A stretch of 64,000 bases of DNA from Acholoe squamosa (lineage: Eukaryota; Annelida; Polychaeta; Phyllodocida; Polynoidae). The stretch is taken from contig OX439036.1 in assembly GCA_949317995.1 (NCBI GenBank), positions 92,851,920-92,915,919 on the forward strand, read 5' to 3'. This document shows, in pieces, positions 43,798 through 55,000 of the stretch (position 1 is its first letter; the number at the start of each line of letters is the position of its first letter). Below the pieces are notes generated by a model. That model was given only the letters and a program-made list of their open reading frames with translations. It ran no database searches and was not told where the DNA came from. Made by a program: the position numbers and the translations under genes.

Positions 43798-46196
43798 GAT
43801 CAGGTCTCCAACCCTCACTGTTATACTGTATTGGCCTGTATAAGCCATTAGGTCTCGACCCTCACTGTTATACCGTATTGGCCTGTATAAGCCATCAGGT
43901 CTCCACCCTCACTGTTATACCGTATTGGCCTGTATAAGCCATTAGGTCTCCACCCTCACTGTTATACCATATTGGCCTGTATAAGCCATTAGGTCTCCAC
44001 CCTCACTGTTATACCATATTGGCCTGTATAAGCCATCAGGTCTCCACCCTTCACTGTAATACCATATTGGCCTGTATAAGCCATCAAATCTCCACCCTTC
44101 ATTGTAATACTGTATTGGCCTGTATAAGCCATCAAATCTCCACCCTTCATTGTAATACCGTATTGGCCTGTATAAGCCATTAGGTCTCGACCCTCACTGT
44201 TATACCGTATTGGCCTGTATAAGCCATCAGGTCTCCACCCTCATTGTAATACCGTATTGGCCTGTATAAGCCATCAAATCTCCACCCTTCATTGTAATAC
44301 CGTATTGGCCTGTATAAGCCATCAAATCTCCACCCTTCACTGTAATACCATATTGGCCTGTATAAGCCATCAGGTCTCCACCCTTCACTGTTATACCGTA
44401 TTGGCCTGTATAAGCCATCAAATCTCCACCCTTCATTGTAATACCGTATTGGCCTGTATAAGCCATCAAATCTCCACCCTTCACTGTAATACCATATTGG
44501 CTTGTATAAGCCATCAGGTCTCCACCCTTCACTGTTATACCGTATTGGCCTGTATAAAGCATCAGGTCTCCTCCCTCACTGTTATACCATATTGGCCTGT
44601 ATAAGCCATTAGGTCTCCACCCTCACTGTTATACCATATTGGCCTGTATAAGCCATCAGGTCTCCACCCTTCACTGTAATACCATATTGGCCTGTATAAG
44701 CCATCAGGTGTCCAGCCTCACTGTTATACCGTATTGGCCTGTATAAGCCATCAGGTGTCCACCCTCACTGTTTTACCGTATTGGCCTGTATAAGCCATCA
44801 GGTCTCCACCCTCACTTTTATACCGTATTGGCCTGTATAAGCCATCAGGTCTCCACCCTCACTGTTATACCATATTGGCCTGTATAAGCCATCAGGTCTC
44901 GTCCCTCACTGTTATACCGTATTGGCCTGTATAAGCCATCAGGTCTCCACCCTCACTGTAATACCATATTGGTCTGTATAAGCCATCAGGTCTCCTCCCT
45001 CACTGTTATACCGTATTGGCCTGTATAAGCCATCAGGTCTCCACCCTCACTGTTATACCATATTGGCCTGTATAAGCCATCAGGTCTCCACCCTCACTTT
45101 TATACCGTATTGGCCTGTATAAGCCATCGGGTCTCCACCCTCACTGTAATACCGTATTGGCCTGTATAAGCCATCAGGTCTCCACCCTCACTGTAATACC
45201 GCATTGGCCTGTATAAGCCATCAGGTCTCCACCCTCACTGTTATACCATATTGGTCTGTATAAGCCATCAGGTCTCCTCCCTCACTGTAATACCGTATTG
45301 GCCTGTATAAGCCATTAGGTCTCGACCCTCACTGTTATACCGTATTGGCCTGTATAAGCCATCAGGTCTCCTCCCTCACTGTTATACCGTATTGGCCTGT
45401 ATAATTGGCCTGTATAAGCCATTAGGTCTCCACCCTCACTGTAATACCATATTGGTCTGTATAAGCCATCAAATCTCCACCCTTCACTGTAATACCATAT
45501 TGGTCTGTATAAGCCATTAGGTCTCCTCCCTCACTGTAATATTGTATTGGCCTGTATAAGCCATTAGGTCTCCTCCCTCACTGTAATACCGTATTGGCCT
45601 GTATAAACCATCAAGTCTCCACCCTCACTGTTATACCGTATTGGCCTGTATAAGCCATTAGGTCTCCACCCTCACTGTTATACCGTATTGGCCTGTATAA
45701 GCCATTAGGTCTCCACCCTCACTGTTATACCATATTGGCCTGTATAAGCCATTAGGTCTCCACCCTCACTGTTATACCGTATTGGCCTGTATAATTGGCC
45801 TGTATAAGCCATTAGGTCTCCACCCTCACTGTAATACCATATTGGTCTGTATAAGCCATCAAATCTCCACCCTTCACTGTAATACCATATTGGTCTGTAT
45901 AAGCAATTAGGTCTCCAACCCTCACTGTTATACTGTATTGGCCTGTATAAGCCATTAGGTCTCCTCCCTCACTGTAATACCGTATTGGCCTGTATAAACC
46001 ATCAGGTCTCCACCCTCACTGTTATACCGTATTGGTCTGTATAAGCAATTAGGTCTCCAACCCTCACTGTAATATCGTATTGGCCTGTATAAGCCATCAG
46101 GTCTCCACCCTCACTGTTATACCGTATTGGCCTGTATAAACCATTAGGTCTCCTCCCTCACTGTAATACCGTATGGTCTGTATAAGCATCCTCAAA
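43798..46196. repeat. 47/48-bp minisatellite, about 50 units
   Basis: Tandem array of TATTGGCCTGTATAAGCCAT, CAGGTCTCCACCCTCACTGT, TATACCG (47 bp). Variants carry CCCTTCACTG (48 bp), CATCAAATCTCC, CATTAGGTCTCC, GTAATACC and CATATTGG. GGCCTGTATAAGCC inside each unit is an imperfect palindrome. Two units carry the same 14-16-base partial duplication (GTATAATTGGCCTGTATAAG at about 45399 and 45789), about 390 bp apart, with matching neighbours. Multi-unit blocks have therefore been copied within the array. Runs of the 48-bp variant (44.04-44.56 kb) stay open in frame on both strands as 16-residue repeats (MAYTGQYGITMKGGDL on the minus strand). I treat these as by-products of length 48. Confidence 0.97.
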
Positions 46197-46960
46197 CTTA
46201 TCAATGAGAAATAGGCATTCTCCTTGGTGCATAATCAAGACTAATTCCCATGTTTGACCAGCTTTTAGTGTATCAATTAATACTTTTTGTCACCTCTATA
46301 TATACCCATTCAAGACCGGTGCTCATTCAAAACTTGCCCCTTAAACAGGTGATCGTGATATGCTGTCCTGTATGTTTATGAATAAGGATCAGCATTTAGA
46401 GATTCAGAGGATTACCCTAGGACACGCATTATATTCAAGGCGGGAAAGCACCATTCAGAACATCTGAAAAGGAAAGGAATGAGTATCTTCTGATCAGATA
46501 TCACACAATTCCATGAGGTGCATGTGCGGCGGGACATTAAATCAATCAACTGTTCAGCATTTATGCTATTATACCACATAGGCTCCGACACTAGACTCGG
46601 CACTATTCAAACACAAATTCCTAGCGTTCTTTTCTATTTTATTATCACTACAGGCCCTACCCTCAATTTATTGAGGTGTTCATTCAAAGACCCGGGTCTT
46701 ACGAAACCCTATTCAGACACCCAATCTTGGGGCAGTTGTAAAGTTGTCTAGTGGCAAAAACTGACTAGTCAAAGGGACCCCATCAAATCTGTACTTGATG
46801 TAAAAGATTTTTATGGTTTAATTTCCTCTTCTGTTCACCTGATTTAGTTGATGTGATGTACAGCAAATGCAACCCAAATGAATCTGCTTACAAGAGCCAT
46901 ATTTCTCCATAATGCCTACCATTTTAAAATGCAATATCTACAACAGCTTTGCATGTTCCA
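46197..46960. other. Non-coding stretch right of the minisatellite
   Basis: No gene or recognised repeat. Confidence 0.4.
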
Positions 46961-46964
46961 TACA

Positions 46965-47064
46965 AATGATTTAATGCAGCCTTAGCGACTGTACTTGCAC
47001 CATGCATCATAACAGAAAAGACCTACCATAATGGTTACATTTATAAAGAAGCCCTTAAAGGGCT
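46965..47064. repeat. Family 1 MITE, right part
   Basis: GATTTAATGCAGCCTTAGCGACTGTACTTGCACCATGCATCATAAC, ending GCCCTTAAAGGGC. Confidence 0.55.
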
Positions 47065-47069
47065 GACCC

Positions 47070-49908
47070 ATCCAGGGGTCCTCCAGGTGGAGGACATGAA
47101 AAGTGCACTCACTGCTAGACATTTCTTTACCTAGTAATAAATCTTCATGGCAACGATTTGGGTTCAATCCAACAATATATCAATCCTCCCTTGCAATAAA
47201 ATCACAATTAACCAGTTGTAAGCCATCTGTAAAGTGTTTCCAGTCTGATTCTGAAAGCTTGCAGCATAGGGGTTTGTCCCCTTTTCAGGAAAACTAGGTG
47301 GAGTGATTACGGACCAGCTTTGCTGTCTTGTTCATGGGGGCAGCGCCCTCCAATCTTTACACACTCCATCTTTACCTTTGAAAAGACCCAGTCCGCGCAT
47401 ATTTGACCAACATTCAGGTCTCGATGCTCCGGCAAAACTTGGTTGTGAATCATCTGGTTAAGTAAATCAGGTTCACTGTAGAATTGTATGGTTGTAATCA
47501 AGTGTAAATGAGCCGATCGATGTAGCTGTAAATGAGTCAATCGATGTGTTAAAGATAGATCAATATTTGACAGTATATGCTCTTTGGTTGTTAATGTGCC
47601 TTTATGAATGCAGCCCGAAGAGACTACCCGTCAAGGCTACATTCCTACAAATCCTGATCCTACAGATGTGATGATACCAATAAGCTGCGACTTGACATTA
47701 ATCTTGGAAACGAGTGGACACTTAGCACAGAGTTTTTTGCATGATTGACAGCATTCCCTCAGATATGTGCGTATTGCCTATTTAATCTGACCAGCCACTG
47801 AGTGCTTCCCAAATGACTGATTAGCACGCTTGCTAACCACTTTGGCTGGCGACCTGCCTCTATGTTGGGGACATCATAGGGGCAGGCCATGTCTAATAAG
47901 TTACCAGTCAATAATCCCCTGTTTTAACCCTTACTCACAAGAGGGCACCCTAACAGACCGATGGTCTACCTGTCTCTCCTATACAGATGTTTGGATATAG
48001 TCTGTGATTGGAGAATAGTAATGCTCCCATCTAGTGAAGTTCATGAGTACTTCTCCCCATGATCTGGGAAGAATGTCACCAGACATGGCCAGCTGGTATC
48101 ATGCTCTCAAATACCTGCAGGGTTCAGTGTAGCTAACCACTGAGGCAACTACTAGTAAGTGCTGGCGTTGTATGTGGTTGCCCTGTGTAGCTCTCAAAGG
48201 GTTAGAACCAACGTTTGCCCTGCAGTGATACTCCATGCAGGGCACTCTATCAGAATCAGACCTATTAAATGTACATAATGGTGACATAATAGGTCAGAGA
48301 TTTACATACCAATGCTCATGGTGTTGCAGGTATATGTATTTTAGTGGTAGATCTATCATCCTATACAGAACGACCATAATACTGTTTTGGATTTGGAAAA
48401 GGTAACTTCGCTTGAACCGTCCACAGAGATATTTTGTTCTATTTGCGATCGCACATCCAACTGTAGATCCAGTGGCCCAGCGGTGCTTAAAGATAAAAAA
48501 GATAGTAAAGTACAGAAAAAAAAGATGGACTGTGTTAACTATATCTTTCTATCTATCTTACTTAGAAAGCAAGCCACAACCAGAAAATGTCTCCTGACGT
48601 AAACATTTCAAAACTGACCCATCATGGATCACTACAAATGGTTATACTAGCCTCCTTGATATTCGCTACTCGTAACCTAATCTCAGACCTTTAGACTGGT
48701 GATGGACATTTTGGGCACTTTTGAATTTGAAATTAAACTGCAAGGAGCTTTTTTTTCGGATGGGAAGATGGTCCTGTTTTGGCAGTAATTTATGACAATG
48801 TTGCGAATGGATGTCAATATCTTGGTTCCAACCAGCGAAGTGCAATGCATTCTGGACTAGGTGGGACACCCAAACTCATAATATAATAGGTATTATATGA
48901 GCCAAAATGGGCAGAGGAAAGGCTCGTAAACGTTTGGCTAGAAGTTTGAATGGCCAGCCATTAAATGTGCAAGTTTTTATATTTAACTACACCGTCTCCA
49001 TAGGACATGGCCTGCAGAAGTCAGACAATTGCTTGCCCAACGAAACATACATATATTCCATTTCAGTTGATAGGGTGAATTACAGCTGCTGATTGGTTCT
49101 ATTTATAGGTATCGGTGGGCAAACAGACCAGTGCACTGAATTGACCTCTTGCTACATTTATGGTACAAGGACTATGCCTCATTCAGCGACATAGTATACA
49201 CATAATATATTACTTCCTTACAAATAACATGTAGAATTTAAAGGTGCCTTGTAGGTATCTATTTAACAAATGTTATTTGATGAAGTTATATGTTATAGAG
49301 ACTCCTACGTTTGGTGCATACCTGGCCATTTGAAGGCAATGTTTTCCCACAGCTAACCACCCCGTGAAGTGCAATAGCGTCCATTTAAGAGAGGGATGTG
49401 AATTGTTTACCAGTTCCTTGTGGTTTATACTGGCGCCATGGCAAGAAGACCATTGATTGTATAATTGACCCAATTGAAGGCAAAACAAGCAGACAGAGAA
49501 ATTTATATCGCCTGCTCCAGTCACCAGATACTCACGTCTGCTGCTGTCTGTCGGATATGTTGGGGCCATTCGACTGGAACTTAGTGTGAGTATTGATCTT
49601 CCTGATGCACTAACTCTGGCATGGCTCTATTGGTGTATTATGACAAATTAATATAATAGGAAAAAACTTGGGGGATCATTCAGGACAAAGGATACAAATT
49701 GATAAGTCATTTGAGGCCATTTTGATTGTGAGATTTAGAAGAAAATAATTTAGATGAAAATGAAGTGTAGCAGCGTTCGAGCCCTCGCCGAACGGTCCCA
49801 CTTCCCTTCAGACTCACTGATATTAAGGGGGTTCAAGGGCACCTTGGTTGGTTTGTTTCCTCACAAGAGACCATTGTTATAGTGTATAGTGCACCCCATC
49901 ACCTGTGT
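47070..49908. other. Non-coding stretch
   Basis: Weak family 1 traces occur at 47600-47660 (GAATGCAGCCC..GTCAAGGCTACATTC). CGTTCGAGCCCTCGCCGAACG at about 49771 is a small hairpin. No supported gene. Open frames of 60-98 codons (48387-48602, 48907-49092 and 49273-49569) have no recognisable domains. Confidence 0.4.
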
Positions 49909-49921
49909 ACCTCAACCCTGT

Positions 49922-50105
49922 CGGGCTTCCCTAGCCCACTTAAAAGGGTCTATTTCTCCTCTTTCCTATCTCCTCTGGATGTGTGTGGTGCACATATATG
50001 CGCGGACACTGACACATTCCCCTGTGAAATTCTGTAATGTAGTTCTCGCCATGAATATGACCTTAGTTGTCGAAATGGCATTAAACATCTATCACTCACT
50101 GACTC
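49922..50105 (+). mobile_element. Short retroposon (SINE-like), 184 bp, second copy
   Basis: Same family as 36284-36462. It starts CGGGCTTCCCTAGCCCACTT and ends ATCACTCACTGACTC. It is flanked by ACCTCAACCCTGT (49909-49921) and ACCTCCACCCTGT (50106-50118), a 13-bp target duplication with one change. The two copies differ at roughly one base in seven. Confidence 0.85.
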
Positions 50106-50118
50106 ACCTCCACCCTGT

Positions 50119-50300
50119 AAGGACCCCATGATGCCTTCAGGTTCCCATGTTGTCATGATGCACCAATCCCGACGCTTTGCGGTTGAGTCCATTCTGTGGT
50201 TTTAGCCCTTTGGTGGATGCAGCACTGGAAACTAGAATCACCAGGGCTGTATTCATGCATCATGATAACAAATGGACACAGTATGAAATAGTATGTTAAA
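50119..50300. repeat. Family 1 MITE, internally damaged
   Basis: GACCCCATGATGCCTTCAGG, GTCATGATGCACCAATCC, GGATGCAGCACTGG and CACCAGGGCTGTATTCATGCATCATGATAAC follow in the family order. The start overlaps the retroposon's right flank. Confidence 0.6.
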
Positions 50301-50319
50301 GCTTCATGTGGTCCCCTTT

Positions 50320-50592
50320 TACCCATAGTCCACAGGGCCATTGTCGGCCGATCCTAGGGCAGATAATGCATAATCGGCAGAAAAAGAGGGAAGAATATGC
50401 TGTGGACTTTGAAATGTGATGGAAGCTAACAGATAATTCTGACTAACTAAATAATGCAAGGAGAATTAATATCAAATTATTTAATATTTTCAGATGTAAA
50501 CTGCCAGACAATAATTAAGAATCTCCCGACAAAACATGTCTGACTTTGATTATCTTCCTCCTATGTCGGCCTCCCTCTGTGGACTATGGCTA
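50320..50592 (+). repeat. CATAGTCCAC family A MITE, copy 1
   Basis: Terminal inverted repeats TACCCATAGTCCACAG / CTCTGTGGACTATGGCTA, about 273 bp. The interior contains a near-perfect ATATCAAATTATTTAATAT palindrome and AAACTGCC..GACAATAATTAAGAATC. The right flank TTA (50593-50595) is shared with the next copy. Confidence 0.85.
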
Positions 50593-50595
50593 TTA

Positions 50596-50893
50596 TACCC
50601 ATAGTCCACAGGGCCATTGTCGCCGATCCTAGGGCAGATAATGTAGGATCGGCAGAAAAAAAAGGGCGAAAATATCCTGTGGACTTTGAAATGTGACAGC
50701 TGTTTACAGATAATGAATATCTGACTAAAAAAATCCGACACAAAAATGGCCGATAATGCAAAGAGAATTAATATCAAATTATTTGATATTTTCAGATGTA
50801 AACTGCCTGACAATAATTAAGAATCTACCGACAAAACATCCCCAACTTTGTTTATCTCCTCCCTTTGTCGGCCTGTCTCTGTGGAGTATGGGT
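50596..50893 (+). repeat. CATAGTCCAC family A MITE, copy 2
   Basis: Directly abuts copy 1. TACCCATAGTCCACAG starts it and GTGGAGTATGGGTA ends it, with TTA on both sides (50593-50595 and just after 50893). A 3-bp TTA target duplication with such inverted ends is the habit of PIF/Harbinger (Tourist-like) MITEs. Contains ATATCAAATTATTTGATAT, a palindrome with eight-base arms. No coding potential. Confidence 0.88.
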
Positions 50894-50907
50894 ATTATAT
50901 GTCTTAA

Positions 50908-51006
50908 ACCCATAGTCCACTTGGCCTCTGTCGTGCGATTGAGCCATATATTTCCTATATAAATTTCTGTGACAGTCGCGCGACAGGGGCCAAGTGGACT
51001 ATGGGT
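50908..51006 (+). repeat. CATAGTCCAC family B MITE, copy 1 (~99 bp)
   Basis: ACCCATAGTCCACTTGGCCT...AGGGGCCAAGTGGACTATGG, ending GGT. The ends match family A but the interior differs (TCTGTCGTGCGATTGAGCCA, then ATTTCTGTGACAGTCGCGCG). The left flank is TTA and the right flank TGA. Confidence 0.85.
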
Positions 51007-51014
51007 TTGACATT

Positions 51015-51098
51015 GTTAGTCCACTTGGCCTCTGTCGCACGATTGAGCCATAGATTTCCTATATCAATTCCTGTGATAGAGGCCAAGTGGACTATCTA
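51015..51098 (+). repeat. CATAGTCCAC family B MITE, copy 2
   Basis: TTAGTCCACTTGGCCTCTGT...GATAGAGGCCAAGTGGACTA. Slightly shorter, lacking the outer CCCA. Confidence 0.8.
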
Positions 51099-51174
51099 TG
51101 TAATGTCCCTTTCTTCATCCGACCAGTGTACAGATGGCCGATCACGACATGCCAGGCACTATAGTCTGACATCA

Positions 51175-51465
51175 TACCCATAGTCCACAGAGCTTCTATC
51201 GCCCTATCATAGGGCAGATAATGAATGATCTGCAGACAAAGGGGGTAGAAGATATACTGTGGACTTTGAGGTGTGACAGTTGCTTGCAGATAATGATTAT
51301 CTCACTAAAAAAATCCAACAAAAATGGCCGATAATTCAAGGAGAGATAATATCAAATTATTTGATATTTTCAGATGCCTAACAATAAGTAAGAAATTCCC
51401 AACAAAACATCCCCGATTTCAATTATCTTCCCCCCTTGTCGGCCTCCTTCTGTGGAATATGGCTA
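51175..51465 (+). repeat. CATAGTCCAC family A MITE, copy 3
   Basis: TACCCATAGTCCACAGAGCT at the left and CTGTGGAATATGGCTA then TTA at the right. The interior agrees with copies 1, 2 and 4. Confidence 0.85.
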
Positions 51466-51469
51466 TTAT

Positions 51470-52313
51470 TGGGTTAATTGGCTGAAATAATTTTTATTGT
51501 GGTTCTACAGTAACACAACTCAATGAGCTGCCATACTATGGGACTCAGCTAGTATAGTAAATGTTAATAGTGAAAATATGGATGGTTGTCTGACTATAAA
51601 ACAATGCTGCAAGGAGAGACAATTTTTCAGAATAAAGTGTCGACACTTGTTTAGCACTGTCTCAGCATGTTTACACAGTAAATTGCACATTTCTAACGAC
51701 CTTTTAGCATTCTTGTCAATCAGCCCTAAAATAGTAATGAAAAATAGAATAAAAAAGGTCCCTTTCAACAACTTCGCCATTCCTTGCTGCTTAAATCTTT
51801 TATAGCAGTTGGTAGTCGTAACTAGTGGAAAGTGACAATAGTGAGGGGGCGTGGGAGGGGTGGAGACATTGGATAAGACGTCACAAGGGAGTAATCTTGT
51901 AATGGTGTGTCAGCATTGACACCCCAGTGTAGGCCTGTGCCGTGAATAGGCCTATCTACAACGTTTAAAAAGGGAGTTGAAAACTGCTTATTACTTCACT
52001 AGTATAGAGGAAATTGTCAGTTCTAAACTATCCAAATGAACTTCTGTATTTATGTCATGTTATTATTGCCAAGAATGTGCTCATGACACGTCTGCAAAGG
52101 CAATCACCATAGATGTATATTATGTGCATTTTGCTCGCTTGCATATACTGTAAAATGCGGGGGAGGGTCATTTCGTGGGGCGTGTGTATGTGTAGAGTAG
52201 TGGGTGAATGAAAGGGGTGCACGAAATAAATGTGTTCTGGTCTTCTGCTTTTCTGGTTTATGGCCATTTCGCACCCACACTATTCCCATTGCTGTAGGCG
52301 TAGAGTGTGCTCC
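51470..52313. other. Non-coding stretch
   Basis: No supported gene. The frames at 51520-51780 (minus) and 51578-51805 (plus) overlap on opposite strands and have no domains. Confidence 0.4.
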
Positions 52314-52317
52314 TTAA

Positions 52318-52545
52318 CCCAAGGTGTCATGTCCCTTGGTCGGCATGAGGGCCCAATGCAGACTGGGCGTTTAATAATCGCCAGTTCTGCAGTTTTGCAT
52401 CATTCCGCTCCGTCCAGGGCGTCAGAACCCCTTATATATGGTGGCCCTAAATGCAGTACTGACGATGCACTTGTCAGGCCTGCATCCATGCATCGTGTCG
52501 ACCAAAAGGCATTTATAATAATCGCACTATTTGGCCCCCAAAGGG
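52318..52545. repeat. Family 1 MITE, near full length with TTAA left flank
   Basis: TTAA at 52314-52317, then CCCAAGGTGTCATGTCCC. First palindrome GGGCCCAATGCAGACTGGGCG..ATCGCCAGTTCTGCAGTTTTGCATCATT. Second palindrome AAATGCAGTACTGACGATGC..CTTGTCAGGCCTGCATCCATGCATC. The right end is GCCCCCAAAGGGATAAA. Confidence 0.7.
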
Positions 52546-53209
52546 ATAAAGGGGTGTGAGGTGAGCTTGTGTGGCAGTGGAGCAGGAGAAAATAGAGGGT
52601 GGTGGCCCCCGCACAGTCACAGCATGTATTGTTGTGGGTGCTATACTGATACATTCTGGGGGTGTTTTGTACATGACTTTAGTGCATGACCTTGGTTGGA
52701 TTTATTCATGGAAGTGCCTGATTCACATAGTAGATTCACACGGTTTTATAGCATGAGAAGCATTGTTACATGTGCATAGGATATAGCCTATCCATATCGC
52801 TACTTGGGATGCCAATCCGCCAGAAATAGCTGCAATGGTGTGTTTTATTTTGTTTGTTTGTTTATATGTGTGTGTGTTGTTGTAGTCATTGTTGTTGCTT
52901 ACATCTTTAAATGCTAGGTTAATCAGTTTTTGCTGCGACCATCACGGTCCCCTTCTTCTAAAAATAGGCCTACATTGAATGATCTTGCATTCTGTGTCAG
53001 ATTGTACTAGCATCCCCCCGGGCCTGGGCCACTTAGATTTAAAATACGACGTTTTCTTCTCTCTCTCACTGTTGTGGACGTTAAACCACAGCACTTCAAT
53101 CGTGACGACCTCTCCCCTCCCCCAGACATACCGATGTGATTTAACACTTTCTACATTGTCATGATTTCTTTTGATGATTTATTTGTGCTAGTCTGCATGG
53201 GTGGCTTAT

Positions 53210-53491
53210 AGCCATAGTCCACAGAGGGAAGCCGACAAGGGGGGTAGATAATCAAAATCGGGGATGTTTTGTCGGGGATTTCTTAATTATTGTCAGGCAG
53301 TTTACATCTGAAAATATCAAATAATTTGATATTATCTCTCCTTGAATTATCAGCCATTTTTGTCAGATAATCATTATCTTCAAGCAACTGTCACATTTCA
53401 AAGTCCACAGGATAGTTTCTACGCTCTTTGTCTGCCGATCATGCATTATCTGCCTTATCACCGGTCAATAGAAGCTCTGTGGACTATGGGT
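53210..53491 (-). repeat. CATAGTCCAC family A MITE, copy 4, reversed
   Basis: Inverted relative to the 50-51 kb copies. TTA is followed by TAGCCATAGTCCACAGAGGG at the left. At the right the end is AAGCTCTGTGGACTATGGGTA, followed by TTA. Both TTA flanks are intact. Confidence 0.88.
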
Positions 53492-53579
53492 ATTACCAGC
53501 AAGCCACGGCCTCCATAAACTAAATTCTAGAAGGTGCAATTAGGTAGACGGAACACATTAAATCATCAAAATGAGTCAG

Positions 53580-53662
<83 letters not shown>

Positions 53663-53666
53663 TATA
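53580..53666. repeat. (TA)n microsatellite
   Basis: About 87 bp of TA repeats with one TAAATA and one TACATA interruption. The IYIYIY open frame across it is a by-product. Confidence 0.97.
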
Positions 53667-54111
53667 GCAACCTTTGTCATATCATTCAGTATCATACTGT
53701 TTTTCTGTCCATATAATTATGTTAAAACGTTCTAAAGTTCATTATAAAATTCTGTTCAGAATTGACCAATAGGTAATAGGCTGATATCTTTAATACGCCC
53801 CTACCCATGACCCTATTGGTCTAAGTCAAACTTGTTATATGTACTACAGCACTGTCAAGACTATGAATCTGATTTTATATCGTGTATTCAATGTGCTCAC
53901 TTGGGTAATTGCTCGAATCTGTGTTGTAATACCGTATATGTCTATATCATCTTTGCTTGTAAACTCATATGTTCTAAGACCAATAAAATTCAATTTGTTC
54001 TAAAAATAGTCTTATTTCATGCTATCCTTAAATTGAAAGGCTTGCATTGATCTACAAACTACCTAGAGGTAAATCCTAAATGTTTATCATACCGTGTATG
54101 TCTATCTAGTT

Positions 54112-54136
54112 GGCCGAGAGACCTTCTCTCTCGGCC
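54112..54136. repeat. 10-bp perfect hairpin
   Basis: GGCCGAGAGA, CCTTC loop, TCTCTCGGCC. Confidence 0.7.
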
Positions 54137-54234
54137 ATTAATACATCATGTCAGAAGGGGACAGCACGTCATATCAAAAACAGCCAGAATCCGGTACTAT
54201 AGATCAGCTAAGGAAATCACTCACTGTGATGAAT

Positions 54235-54650
54235 GTGCAGTATGTCTATGATGTTTATAACACCTCTATTATGTATAATGACTCCAGCAGCGCCTAATGC
54301 GGACACACTGAAATCTTGCTCTCCTTACCTGAAGTACCTACAGCCTCTAGTACTAACAATGTCACCTATAATTATCCCAGCAAAGCCTAACAAGGCTGCA
54401 CTGATTGTCCTGCCCTGACCTGATGTACCTACAACCTCTAGTACTAATAATATCACCTAGATAATGACCCTATAGCAGTGCATAAGACATACACACTGAT
54501 TACTCTCTTCTCACCTGACGTACCTACAGCCTCTAGTACTAGATACTATCATGACAAACCCAACTATGCCTAACAAGGCTGCACTGATTGCCCTCCCCTC
54601 ACCAGACCTACCAATAACCTTTAGTACTAATGATATCAACTGCAATCATT
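54235..54650. repeat. ~91-bp tandem repeat, about 4.5 copies
   Basis: The landmark TACCTACAGCCTCTAGTACT (or a close variant) recurs at about 54335, 54426, 54520 and 54607, a spacing of 87-94 bp. CCTAACAAGGCTGCACTGAT sits between the landmarks. On the minus strand several units read as a short hydrophobic stretch followed by CAGGT(A/G)A. The period is not a multiple of three and frames shift between units, so I do not call exons. Confidence 0.8.
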
Positions 54651-54879
54651 AACCATCACAATACAATTCATCTCAGCTATGCTGAGCTTAACTCAAAATA
54701 TATATTTCCTTAATATATCAAATGTATACACTCCTCCTTGTAGGTGATACTTTATCCTCTCACCTCTTACAAACAAGAGTATTAGCCAGAGATGCAGCCC
54801 TAAGCATCTAGTGTCATCAACTGGGTCTTCCTAAAGTACTATACTATTCACTGAGGGTATTTTAATAGTGTGCATCTAC

Positions 54880-55000
54880 TTCACATGACTGCACATATAC
54901 ATCATGCTGACACTGTGGGCATGATTCATTAATGTAGTGATTCAATGACTGGCATGATGCACTCTATTACAATCGATCGGCCATAACATCTGTGATGTAC
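54880..55000. repeat. Family 1 MITE remnant
   Basis: CACATATACATCATGCTGAC and GACTGGCATGATGCACTCTA are worn arms. Confidence 0.35.

Noticed and set aside
43798-46196. CRISPR array
   Set aside because: The units are contiguous with no unique spacers, and the context is eukaryotic.
53534-53716. 60-codon frame with Ile-Tyr repeats
   Set aside because: It is a product of the (TA)n tract.
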